A stretch of 61,495 nucleotides of DNA from Aquimarina algiphila. GTDB taxonomy: Bacteria; Bacteroidota; Bacteroidia; Flavobacteriales; Flavobacteriaceae. Numbering within the stretch: the stretch's first letter is position 1; each line of letters opens with the position of its first letter. The position numbers were made by a program, and so were the translations under genes. The DNA lies in contig NZ_VLNR01000040.1 in the NCBI RefSeq assembly GCF_007489275.1, positions 1 to 61,495 on the forward strand, read 5' to 3'. The notes under the pieces are model-generated. The model ran no database searches. It was not told the DNA's origin and saw only the letters and a program-made list of their open reading frames with translations. Below, piece after piece: positions 1 through 8,298 of the stretch.

Positions 1-121
1 TTTAAAAATAGAATCTTATCAAAGATCACAGCAATGACCATTATTCAATATATCAATAGGTTTGAATTCAACAGAAATATAAACAACCTAAAAATTAATA
101 TTAACTAAATGCACAACGGGT
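1..121. repeat. Left copy of a 121-bp terminal inverted repeat
   Basis: Bases 1-121 are the exact reverse complement of 61369-61489; the match breaks at base 122. This copy lies 15 bases beyond the stop codon of the FecA-like receptor, so it sits in that gene's 3' flank. It is AT-rich, has no ORF of note and no transposase nearby. Because the window starts inside the repeat, its true left boundary is unknown. Confidence 0.95.
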
Positions 122-136
122 TATAATAATTATTTC

Positions 137-2644
137 CTACCATTTAAACTGTAAAGTTGTATACCAGGTTAATGGTTCTGAAGGTATAATTCCTGGACCA
201 GGATAACCTGTAGCCCTTCTTGTAAAATAGCTGTTATCTAATACATTGTTAACTCCTGCTTCAAGTTTTATATTTCTTGAAAATGTATACGACGCCGATA
301 TATCTAATATATCATAAGAAGGAATAGCACCGTCAACTCTATCCTCATTTTCTGGATTGTACTGAGAATTTGTTGCGTCGGTAAACTGTTCTGATAGATA
401 TGTGTACTGTAAAGAAGTTAAAAAATTCTTATACCCAAATGAGATACCGGTTTTTAAATTTACTTCTGGTATAAATTCTACTTTATTGCCACTAACACTT
501 GTTGATATACTACTTGTATATTCAGAAGTTGTCAATGCAAGATTAGAAAACGCATCCAACTTCAAGTTATCATTCCCTTTAAAGAATGTTTCCTTAAGGC
601 TCCACTGTATTAATGATTCTAAACCTATTATTCTGGCTTTTCCTATATTACCTCTAACCCATTGTGCTCTGAACGGAGGATCATTTCTAAAAGCCTGACC
701 TAATCTATTGTCATACAACAATGAAAATACATTTACATCATAAGAAACCTTTTTCTTAAAAGTTCCCCTTACCCCTAAATCTATCGTATACCCAGTTTCG
801 TCCTGTATACCTGGATCTACTGCAAATGAAGGATTTACGGTTCGAATATCTGAAAATGTAACTGATCGATAATTTTGAGAAAAGTTAAAATAAGATTCAA
901 AATATGATGTTGGTTTATAACTTAAACCTACACCTAATAATAAAAGGTTTCGTTCTCTAACCTCATTATCTGGTGTAAAAATTATCGTAGGATTACTTCC
1001 TTGTATACTTGGTCTATTCAAAAATTCTCCAACAGACTCTGTTCTTATATATTCGAATCTGAAACCTGGTGTTACCGAAAAATGATCTGTTAAATTAAAA
1101 ATATTTTCACCAAATAAAGCTAGGTTTAAGTTTGGATACTTAAAATTATTTTGGTTTGGATAAAAAGGAAATTCGTCTGTTTTAAAGGTAAAATCAGCAT
1201 CAGTCCCCCTACTTCCTGGTCCTTGTTGAGAAGTATTATTTGCCTTATAAAATTTTGCTCCTAAAAGTAACACTGATGGTTTATCTTTAATAGTATATTC
1301 TGTGATAACTCTGGCTTCTGCTCCGAAATTTTTAAATGTCCCTATTAATAAATCTCTTTCAAAATCAAAATTTCCAAATTCATCCGTTTCATCAGGTCCA
1401 AAGACATTTGGGTTTTCATTTAATATTATATTACCATCTCCATTAACAAATGATTCAGCCCTTCTAAAACCAATTGCCTTTCTTGAGGCATCAAGCGCAA
1501 AAACACTTAATGTCCCATTAACATTATCAGAAAACTTATGATTTAATTTTAAATTGAATAAGTTCCAATCTACACCAAACCAGTTTCTTGTCCTGTTGCT
1601 TTGTCTTGGATCTTGTAAAAACTGAACATCTGATAACCCTCCTGCTTGTTGTGCCAAATAATTCAGATGTGTTACTTCAGCTTCAATTTTAGTCTTCTGA
1701 TTGAATTCGTAGCCAACATGTGCATATGCATTTTTTGAATCAAAACCAGAATTAGGTCTAAATCCATCTCCTTGTTTATAATTGTAATACCCATAATAAC
1801 TTAACTTATTTGAGGTACCACTAATACTCGTAAAATTTGTAAATAAATTAAAACTACCGACTGAACTTCTAGAAATTATTTCTAAAGGTTTATCTTTATT
1901 TGGTTTCTTCGTTACAAAATTTACCAAACCCCCAAACTGAGTTCCATATTGTAAAGATGCAGCACCTCTTATCACTTGAATCTGCTCTAAACCTTCTGTC
2001 GGCGGTGTATAGTAACTTTCTGGATACCCTAAAACATCAGCGCTAATGTCATAATCATTTTGACGTGTATTGAAATTTGCTGTTCTGTTTGGATCTAATC
2101 CACGTCCACCAATATTAAGCTGCAAACCTCCATCATTACTATCATAAATATTTAAACCTGCCACTTTTGCATATATCTGACGAGCATTATTGGTTGCCTT
2201 GTTTGTCAAATCTTGATCGAGCAATACTACTTCGGATTTTTTTCCTGCATAAATATGTGTTCCTTCTACTGGTTTTAATGTTCGTAATCCGAAAGCTTGC
2301 TTTTTCTTGTAGTTTAAAACTACTTCAGATAGAACATTACTAAGAGGAACCATTTCAATAGTAAAATTACTGTTATCGCTTAGGTTTATATCTATTTCAT
2401 AAGTTTTGTAGGAGTACTCAAAAAATATCAATGAATGATTAGAATCTTTACTCAAGGTTGACAAACTCAAACTACCTGTATCATCTGTTTGTCCAATTAA
2501 CTTTCCTGATTTTGTGTACACTTGTACACCTTGAATTGGCTTCTTTGTATCTGCATCTAAAACTCTTACATTAGCAATTTGTACAGCATATACAGATATT
2601 GATACTAAGAAAAATATAAAAAAACTATAACCCTTTAATTTCAT
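137..2644 (-). CDS. FecA-like TonB-dependent outer-membrane receptor
   Basis: An outer-membrane TonB-dependent receptor of about 835 residues, probably for a ferric chelate such as Fe(III)-dicitrate. A signal peptide (about residues 1-20) is followed by a carboxypeptidase-regulatory-like beta domain (about 22-105), a plug with the pattern IQVIRGAASLQYGTQFGG near residue 230, and a long beta-barrel ending in an aromatic residue (LQFKW). I chose the ATG at 2644 rather than one 39 bases upstream because it begins directly with the signal peptide MKLKGYSFFIFFLVS. It overlaps the stop of the HTTM gene by 20 bases, so the two are probably translationally coupled. It is the last gene of the DUF4856-imelysin-HTTM-receptor operon, which in other Flavobacteria is linked to iron uptake. 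The exact ligand cannot be read from sequence. Confidence 0.93.
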   Translation of the reverse strand: MKLKGYSFFIFFLVSISVYAVQIANVRVLDADTKKPIQGVQVYTKSGKLIGQTDDTGSLSLSTLSKDSNHSLIFFEYSYKTYEIDINLSDNSNFTIEMVPLSNVLSEVVLNYKKKQAFGLRTLKPVEGTHIYAGKKSEVVLLDQDLTNKATNNARQIYAKVAGLNIYDSNDGGLQLNIGGRGLDPNRTANFNTRQNDYDISADVLGYPESYYTPPTEGLEQIQVIRGAASLQYGTQFGGLVNFVTKKPNKDKPLEIISRSSVGSFNLFTNFTSISGTSNKLSYYGYYNYKQGDGFRPNSGFDSKNAYAHVGYEFNQKTKIEAEVTHLNYLAQQAGGLSDVQFLQDPRQSNRTRNWFGVDWNLFNLKLNHKFSDNVNGTLSVFALDASRKAIGFRRAESFVNGDGNIILNENPNVFGPDETDEFGNFDFERDLLIGTFKNFGAEARVITEYTIKDKPSVLLLGAKFYKANNTSQQGPGSRGTDADFTFKTDEFPFYPNQNNFKYPNLNLALFGENIFNLTDHFSVTPGFRFEYIRTESVGEFLNRPSIQGSNPTIIFTPDNEVRERNLLLLGVGLSYKPTSYFESYFNFSQNYRSVTFSDIRTVNPSFAVDPGIQDETGYTIDLGVRGTFKKKVSYDVNVFSLLYDNRLGQAFRNDPPFRAQWVRGNIGKARIIGLESLIQWSLKETFFKGNDNLKLDAFSNLALTTSEYTSSISTSVSGNKVEFIPEVNLKTGISFGYKNFLTSLQYTYLSEQFTDATNSQYNPENEDRVDGAIPSYDILDISASYTFSRNIKLEAGVNNVLDNSYFTRRATGYPGPGIIPSEPLTWYTTLQFKW

Positions 2645-3992
2645 CTTCAAATGGCAGGATCCATGTTTTATGCTGGAATCCATCTTTAACTTTTAATAAA
2701 TCTACTCTTGGGTCTATGTATGGCTGGCTTAATCTTCCGTTTAAGGAAATATACCCTTCTACAAAAACCCCAATATTTTCGTTTTCCAATTCTTTTTTAT
2801 AATGATCTCCTAAAAAATGTGCATACTCAACAATAAAATCAGGTTGAGTGGACATTTGTTTATTTTGAAAAGCATTTAAAAAATGTTTGTTATCTACAGT
2901 AAAGCTATTCCCAGTATCATATTTTACAATTCTAAATGAAGTATACCCTGCTTTTTCCATTAGCATTACCCTCCATGAAAATCGATATCCTTCTTCTGTC
3001 CAAAACAATTCACCAGGATACAGTACATAACGAAATGGTAATACTAGTTGAATACTCAAAAACAAACAGACAACCAAAAATACTTTTCTATAAATTCTCG
3101 GCAAATATACGTTTCTTACATCATTAACTTTCGATTTAAGTTTTAATATATTTCCTAGCACACGTAAGAATTTTTCATGCAATTCTCCACTAAAAAAAAT
3201 GAGTGTTGCACAAATCATTACATAAGGGAACACTCCTATAGGAAAAAGTACTCTTGTAAATACATGAAAAATCACAACCAGAATAAAAGCAAAAGGTCTC
3301 GTTTTACGAATTAACAATAAGAATGGGATCGTAAGATCATAAATGGCTCCGCTCCAGCTCATCAAATAATGAAACCAAGTATCGTTCATAAATTTTCCTA
3401 TAATCGGAAAATCAGTTTTAGAGGAAAGCCAAATTTTTAAAGGCTGAGCTCGGAATAACCAATCTGAATTTAATTTAGCCAAACCGGCATAAAAATAAAC
3501 GACCCCTATTAAAACTTTAATAGCATCTACAGTCCATTTAGGTACATTTTTATAAGACTTATTTTTATAATATGAATCTAAAGAAAAAGTTACATTAAGT
3601 GGTAAAAAACATAGCAAAAAACTTAAAATGCTAATGAAGTAATAATGGTTTAGATAAGTTGTTTTATCAATTAATTCTATATAGGTGAATGATAAAAAAA
3701 ACAAAACTATAGATAGCCTATATTTATATCCAAGAATAATTCCGACACAAGAAATAATTGCAACAAAAAATAGAATATAGGTGTATTCTCCCCAAGTTAC
3801 TACCCATGAAAATCCGTAGTATTTAAAATGGAAAATTGGTTCTATATAAAACTTATTCACCCAACCTTTAGATAAAAATCTAACAAGACTCATTAGCATT
3901 AACATTCCAAATAAAATACGAAAAGCGGCTAGTGTAGCCGCTCTCGATGTCTTATTTAGATATACGTTAATAGCTTGTTTAATCTCCATCAC
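2625..3992 (-). CDS. HTTM-domain membrane protein
   Basis: A 455-residue polytopic inner-membrane protein of the HTTM family (horizontally transferred transmembrane domain, related to vitamin K-dependent gamma-carboxylase). The N-terminal pattern AAFRILFGMLMLMSLVRF is typical, followed by several hydrophobic segments up to about residue 330 and a soluble C-terminal part of about 120 residues. It overlaps the imelysin gene upstream by 14 bases and the TonB receptor downstream by 20 bases, so all three are surely co-translated. HTTM proteins recur in this iron-uptake operon type, but their biochemical role there is not established. It might modify the imelysin lipoprotein or transport a ligand; that is inference only. 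Confidence 0.88.
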   Translation of the reverse strand: MMEIKQAINVYLNKTSRAATLAAFRILFGMLMLMSLVRFLSKGWVNKFYIEPIFHFKYYGFSWVVTWGEYTYILFFVAIISCVGIILGYKYRLSIVLFFLSFTYIELIDKTTYLNHYYFISILSFLLCFLPLNVTFSLDSYYKNKSYKNVPKWTVDAIKVLIGVVYFYAGLAKLNSDWLFRAQPLKIWLSSKTDFPIIGKFMNDTWFHYLMSWSGAIYDLTIPFLLLIRKTRPFAFILVVIFHVFTRVLFPIGVFPYVMICATLIFFSGELHEKFLRVLGNILKLKSKVNDVRNVYLPRIYRKVFLVVCLFLSIQLVLPFRYVLYPGELFWTEEGYRFSWRVMLMEKAGYTSFRIVKYDTGNSFTVDNKHFLNAFQNKQMSTQPDFIVEYAHFLGDHYKKELENENIGVFVEGYISLNGRLSQPYIDPRVDLLKVKDGFQHKTWILPFEDEIKGL

Positions 3993-5121
3993 TATCTACA
4001 AAGTCAATTGTAAGATTAAATGCATTAATAGCATTTGATTTAACCGCAACTACAAATTCCTGGATAGCATCAAAAACTGCATCAAAATTAGGGTTGTAGT
4101 CTTGTGTTTGTTGATAAAAATTATCTGTTATATTATTATTAGCAGCATCAATATTACCAAACAAACTAATGATATAATCATCCAAAAGGGTTTCATTACC
4201 ATTAATTAATATGGTTGTTCCCAAATTTTGTAGATATTCTTGTAATCCTACGGTATTATTATTTGTATAACTTCTTCCATAGTAAAAATCCTGAATGGCA
4301 TCATACGCTTCTAAATATAAAATCTTAGAATTTTCTGGACTATATAATGACTCAACAAAATTAGGACTTGTAGATACAGAAATTGTTGGAAAAATTTCTC
4401 TATTTCTTGTCCCAGAAGGTGTAGCAATTTTTGCCTCTCTAAAAGATTTTTCAGTGTATTGTACAAAATCATTTACCTGTCTACTGAAATAAGAACTAAT
4501 TGAATTATCTACACTATTTATGTTACTATCTTTAGTAGTTTCAAAATCATTCAAAGCAGTAGTCGTTATAGTTACCATTCTTTCAGATAATAATTTTAAA
4601 TAGTTTTTGTACTTAGCTTCTCCATATCTAGTAATGATATCATTGTCTGTTGACTCCAAACCATTTAACAAATAATCCATAGCTGGTAAACCTTGAGTTG
4701 GATTTAATACCGTTCTATTTAAATCTACTGGAGTAGCACTATTTATATTCTCTGTTATTTTAGTAACATCGGTAGGGTAAGTATTCATATCTAATGAATA
4801 TCCTGATGCATAGAAAAACATTTCCACATGTTGCCATACTTTATAGGCTTCGAATAAGTCTGCTCTAACTGTAGCTAATTTAGTCGCATCAGGTACATCT
4901 GTAAACAATGTAACAGAATTATTTAATGTTTCTAGTTTACTCTTTAGATCACTAGTGGCTGGTGATAAAAGGTTATTAACCCAACTGGTTGTTAAATTAA
5001 CTCTATCAAAATTATCATCTGTTCCTCCTGTTCCTCCTTCTCCAGAAGAACTATCATCACTCGAACAAGAAACCAAATAGAGTAATGTTAGAATTGGAAT
5101 TATATATACTATTTTTTTCAT
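3979..5121 (-). CDS. Imelysin-family lipoprotein (IrpA-like)
   Basis: A 380-residue lipoprotein: the signal MKKIVYIIPILTLLYLVSC ends in a lipobox with Cys19, followed by a Ser/Asp/Gly-rich tether. The rest is a helical imelysin (peptidase M75-like) domain; these proteins are implicated in iron or haem uptake at the cell surface rather than proteolysis. The family's usual GxHxxE metal-site motif appears here as GLPAMDYLLNG (about residue 147), with Pro in place of His and Asp in place of Glu. Binding chemistry may therefore differ from EfeO/IrpA-type imelysins. It is the second gene of the iron operon and is preceded by an intra-operon hairpin at 5153-5184. Confidence 0.9.
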   Translation of the reverse strand: MKKIVYIIPILTLLYLVSCSSDDSSSGEGGTGGTDDNFDRVNLTTSWVNNLLSPATSDLKSKLETLNNSVTLFTDVPDATKLATVRADLFEAYKVWQHVEMFFYASGYSLDMNTYPTDVTKITENINSATPVDLNRTVLNPTQGLPAMDYLLNGLESTDNDIITRYGEAKYKNYLKLLSERMVTITTTALNDFETTKDSNINSVDNSISSYFSRQVNDFVQYTEKSFREAKIATPSGTRNREIFPTISVSTSPNFVESLYSPENSKILYLEAYDAIQDFYYGRSYTNNNTVGLQEYLQNLGTTILINGNETLLDDYIISLFGNIDAANNNITDNFYQQTQDYNPNFDAVFDAIQEFVVAVKSNAINAFNLTIDFVDSDGD

Positions 5122-5152
5122 AAAAAACTTAAAGTATAATTAAAATTAAAAA

Positions 5153-5184
5153 CACAAAGGGATAAATATTTTTCTCCCTTTGTG
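5153..5184 (-). terminator. Intra-operon hairpin with T-tract (attenuator or terminator)
   Basis: The perfect 10-bp stem CACAAAGGGA/TCCCTTTGTG with a 12-base loop is followed, on the minus strand, by a T-rich run. It lies in the 111-bp gap between the DUF4856 gene and the imelysin gene, both read leftward. It would either end most DUF4856 transcripts or reduce expression of the three downstream genes. Confidence 0.65.
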
Positions 5185-5232
5185 CAAATATAATTGTATG
5201 TATTGTTTTCGTTAAATACATTTCATCCTTAT

Positions 5233-6546
5233 CTAAGGATTTACATCATCTAAAGTCCAAGATAGTCCTCCAACACTTTTGGCTGCAATTGCATCAGCAG
5301 TATCTCTTAATTGAGTTGAAGTTACATCCCACAATCCATTTCCTGCATCTAAAGTTGATAAGAAACCATCAACTTCAGCATCGGTAAAGTATTTAGCTCC
5401 AGTAGCATTTACCAAGTAACGTAAACTATTTACGAAACCATATCCTTCACAAAGATCATGGAAAGCATCTTCTCTTTTTCCAGGGCCAGCTCCAGCCGCG
5501 TCAATAATTTTTGCACCAGCACTTAAATAGTGCACAGCTCTTACCGCGATAACCAATCCTAGTTTTTCACGCAAAACTCCGATTTGAGTATCTCTCAGTG
5601 TATAATTTTTCTCTGCAATTGCAATTCTTCCTGTTACGAAAGCTTCAAAGATTTGTCTTTCTGTACCAGCAAACTTAGATAAACCATCTACGTTATCAAT
5701 ATATTTGTAAATTAAGTTCTGGCTAGAAGTGTTACCATAAATATAACCAAAAGCTTCATCCCAATGGTGTTCCATTGTAGTATAACTTTTATCTTCAGCT
5801 ACAGTTCCTGCATCATTTAATGCACGGTAATCACCGTTAGAAGTATCTCCGTTTTCATTATCCAAACGGTTTAAGTAATGATTTACAGCTTGATCATAAG
5901 CTAGAGCACCAGCTAAAGACTTTGTAAATAATTGATCTAACTCACGACCTTTTGCATCTACATATCTTGTAGAGCCATCACTATCTCCAAAAGTACCTGC
6001 TTGACCAGAAGCTGCAGTTGTCATCCAATTATCTAATACGTCTTGATGACCAGTGATAAAAGCATCGATAGCATTTACATTTATCTGACCCTGACCAGAA
6101 GCATTAGATCCATTAAATAAATCAATGGAAGAAGAAGATTTCGATCTTACAATTTTAGTAGTTCCATTTAAACTAGTATCTGTAAATCCAGCACTTTCTC
6201 CATCTTGACCTTCAAATTTTAATCTTATATCTGCAACACTAGTCTCAGATTTTAAATTTTTCCCTATTTCTACAGCTTGCATTAAACGAGTAGTTTGTCC
6301 ACTAAAACTTACTGTAGAGTTCCCATCTCTAGTAAACAAAGTAGAATAATTACTGATATAATCATTATTGTAATCTCCATTATCAGCTCTAGAAAAATCA
6401 TCACCGGTAATGACCTGCTCTAAATTGGGAATATTCAACACTGGTCCAGCTGGCTCTGCTGGCCCATTATCATCATCTGAAGAACAAGATCCCAATATAA
6501 AGGCTCCTGATAAACATATTATTTTAAATAAACTTTTAATTTTCAT
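5233..6546 (-). CDS. DUF4856-domain lipoprotein, iron-operon component
   Basis: A lipoprotein of 437 residues with a lipobox LGSC (Cys21) after a short hydrophobic signal and an SSDDDNG tether. The mature part matches the DUF4856 family, with the signature STVSFSGQTTRLMQAVEI near residue 75. DUF4856 proteins are distant relatives of imelysin found next to it in Bacteroidota, so it probably works at the outer-membrane surface in the same iron or haem process. I chose the ATG at 6546 because the 9 residues further upstream precede the signal peptide. It is the first gene of the leftward operon and has a good Bacteroidota promoter at 6589-6619. Confidence 0.88.
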   Translation of the reverse strand: MKIKSLFKIICLSGAFILGSCSSDDDNGPAEPAGPVLNIPNLEQVITGDDFSRADNGDYNNDYISNYSTLFTRDGNSTVSFSGQTTRLMQAVEIGKNLKSETSVADIRLKFEGQDGESAGFTDTSLNGTTKIVRSKSSSSIDLFNGSNASGQGQINVNAIDAFITGHQDVLDNWMTTAASGQAGTFGDSDGSTRYVDAKGRELDQLFTKSLAGALAYDQAVNHYLNRLDNENGDTSNGDYRALNDAGTVAEDKSYTTMEHHWDEAFGYIYGNTSSQNLIYKYIDNVDGLSKFAGTERQIFEAFVTGRIAIAEKNYTLRDTQIGVLREKLGLVIAVRAVHYLSAGAKIIDAAGAGPGKREDAFHDLCEGYGFVNSLRYLVNATGAKYFTDAEVDGFLSTLDAGNGLWDVTSTQLRDTADAIAAKSVGGLSWTLDDVNP

Positions 6547-6588
6547 CACTTTTTTATTTAGACTTAATATCAATAACTAATAAGTTTG

Positions 6589-6619
6589 CAAATATATTCA
6601 TCAAAATAGAATTGACAAA
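6589..6619 (-). promoter_or_regulatory. Bacteroidota promoter (-33/-7) for the iron operon
   Basis: On the minus strand, TTTG (6616-6619) is separated by 19 bases from TATATTTG (6589-6596), matching the Bacteroidota TTTG-N19-TAnnTTTG consensus. The start codon at 6546 is about 40 bases downstream. I could not identify a convincing Fur box. Confidence 0.65.
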
Positions 6620-6678
6620 CTTTATTTGTAATAAATCTAAATAAAATTAGAGAAATAACATTTACATAAGGTAAACGC

Positions 6679-7140
6679 TTATTCTGTAGTATATTGAGTC
6701 CTTAATGTATTAACCCAATTGATTAGAATTTCCTTTTCCTGATCATTTATGTTTCCATGAAGCCAGGTATATGAGGAAAGAGGCATTTCTTCCTCTTCTA
6801 CTTCCTCGACTAGCTCTTCTAGTTTATGATCTTTCTTTTTATTAGAATATTGCTCCCAACCCGAAACATCAAAATGTTCTTTACCTTCATCAATATGATC
6901 TGATAACCAATATGACACAGGAGCTATTTCTGCATACCAAGGGTATTTGGTATGATTACTATGGCAGTCATAACAATTATTTCTTAATATCGACTTTACC
7001 TCTTCATTAGGTTGTGTTTCTTTTTCAAAAAAAGCTACGGCTGTTGCATAATCAGACTCATTTTTATCAGGCCTGATAAACTGCATAATAACTAATGCCA
7101 ATAATGCTAATAAACCTACAATTCTGATACTTTTTTTCAT
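6679..7140 (-). CDS. Membrane-anchored haem-binding domain protein
   Basis: A 153-residue protein with one N-terminal membrane segment (about residues 5-22) and a periplasmic haem-binding domain carrying a single c-type motif CYDCH (Cys56, Cys59, His60). The following text HTKYPWYAEIAPVSYWL is characteristic of the Haem_bd family common in Bacteroidota. It probably carries one covalently bound haem; the electron partner is unknown. I chose the ATG at 7140, 16 bases after the HMG-CoA lyase stop, because translation from upstream ATGs would put a charged stretch before the signal anchor. It is likely co-transcribed with the lyase gene. Confidence 0.85.
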   Translation of the reverse strand: MKKSIRIVGLLALLALVIMQFIRPDKNESDYATAVAFFEKETQPNEEVKSILRNNCYDCHSNHTKYPWYAEIAPVSYWLSDHIDEGKEHFDVSGWEQYSNKKKDHKLEELVEEVEEEEMPLSSYTWLHGNINDQEKEILINWVNTLRTQYTTE

Positions 7141-7156
7141 TCTAAAAATTCGTTGT

Positions 7157-8023
7157 TTAATGATATGTACTAAAAATCTTTGTTGCTTCATTATAAGAGG
7201 ACTCAAAACTTAACGGTCTGATATTAGTATCTGCCTTTAACGTTGTAAAATACGAAACCATACGTTCTGTAGGCATGTTACCTGTTAATTCGTCTTTTGC
7301 CATAGGACATCCTCCAAATCCTTGTATAGCTCCATCGAATCTTCTGCATCCAGCTTTATATGCAGCATCTACTTTTTCAAACCAAGTCGTTGGAGTAGTA
7401 TGAAGATGTGCTCCAAATTCTATATCTGGATATTTAGGAATCAAATTGGAAAACAAGTACTCAATAATCTCGGGAGTCGATGTTCCTACGGTATCAGATA
7501 AAGAAAGGATTTTTGCTCCCATCTTACTAAGTTTTTCTGTCCACTCACCTACGATATCTACATCCCATGGATCTCCATATGGGTTACCAAACCCCATAGA
7601 TAAATATGCTACAACCTTTTTATTTGCTTTATCAGCGATATTGAGTATTTCTTGTAACGTAGCAACAGACTCAGCAATAGTTTTATGTGTATTACGCATC
7701 TGGAAGTTTTCAGAAATAGAAAAAGGATATCCCAGGTAATCAATAGCTTCATGTTGTACTGCATCATTTGCACCTCTAACATTTGCAATAATAGCTAACA
7801 ATTTACTTTTTGTATCACTAAGATCCAGCCTAGACAGAACCTCTGCTGTATCCACCATTTGAGGGATTGCTTTTGGAGATACAAAACTCCCAAAATCAAT
7901 GGTATCAAAACCACATCTTAATAAAGATTGAATATATTGAACCTTTTTCTCGGTAGGAATAAACTCTTTTATACCCTGCATTGCATCTCGCGGGCATTCA
8001 ATTATTTTTACATTTTCTGTCAT
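7157..8023 (-). CDS. Hydroxymethylglutaryl-CoA lyase
   Basis: A TIM-barrel lyase of 288 residues that splits HMG-CoA into acetyl-CoA and acetoacetate, the last step of leucine degradation. It begins with the metal/active-site strand ECPRDAMQG, has the HLHTTP metal-binding motif in the middle, and the C-terminal GFGGCPMAKDELTGNMPTE loop carrying the catalytic Cys. I chose the ATG at 8023 because the sequence upstream of it is not lyase-like. The HMGL-like family also contains related aldol lyases, so the substrate is assigned by motif, not proven. The haem-binding gene follows after 16 bases. Confidence 0.85.
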   Translation of the reverse strand: MTENVKIIECPRDAMQGIKEFIPTEKKVQYIQSLLRCGFDTIDFGSFVSPKAIPQMVDTAEVLSRLDLSDTKSKLLAIIANVRGANDAVQHEAIDYLGYPFSISENFQMRNTHKTIAESVATLQEILNIADKANKKVVAYLSMGFGNPYGDPWDVDIVGEWTEKLSKMGAKILSLSDTVGTSTPEIIEYLFSNLIPKYPDIEFGAHLHTTPTTWFEKVDAAYKAGCRRFDGAIQGFGGCPMAKDELTGNMPTERMVSYFTTLKADTNIRPLSFESSYNEATKIFSTYH

Positions 8024-8298
8024 TTTAGAATAGCAAACTAAGAAATATTCAATTCTGAGTATAAAAGTATGATTATTTTTCAGAATCAAGAGCATTAAAA
8101 TAAATCGAACTTCTTAAGAATATTTTTTCAGATAAATACTCGGTCCCAAAACATACTCATTATTACCATAAAGAAATTAAGCAGTTCTATATTTCTTCTA
8201 GAGCATATGTAACATCAATTGGTTACATATCTTACACATATAAGTATTTGATTTATTTATAATTGCTATATTTATTACAACTAATCAAATCGTATTTT
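8024..8298. other. Divergent intergenic region with inverted GTTACATAT motif
   Basis: This spacer separates the leftward lyase gene from the rightward hybrid regulator. It contains ATATGTAAC (8205-8213) and its inverse GTTACATAT (8222-8230), separated by 8 bases. The same core recurs after the regulator gene as a direct repeat, so it is a candidate site for the regulator itself. I see no other gene here. Confidence 0.5.

Noticed and set aside
1..121. Terminal repeat as the end of an insertion sequence or transposon
   Set aside because: There is no transposase or integrase in the window, no target-site duplication can be seen, and the genes between are ordinary chromosomal ones.
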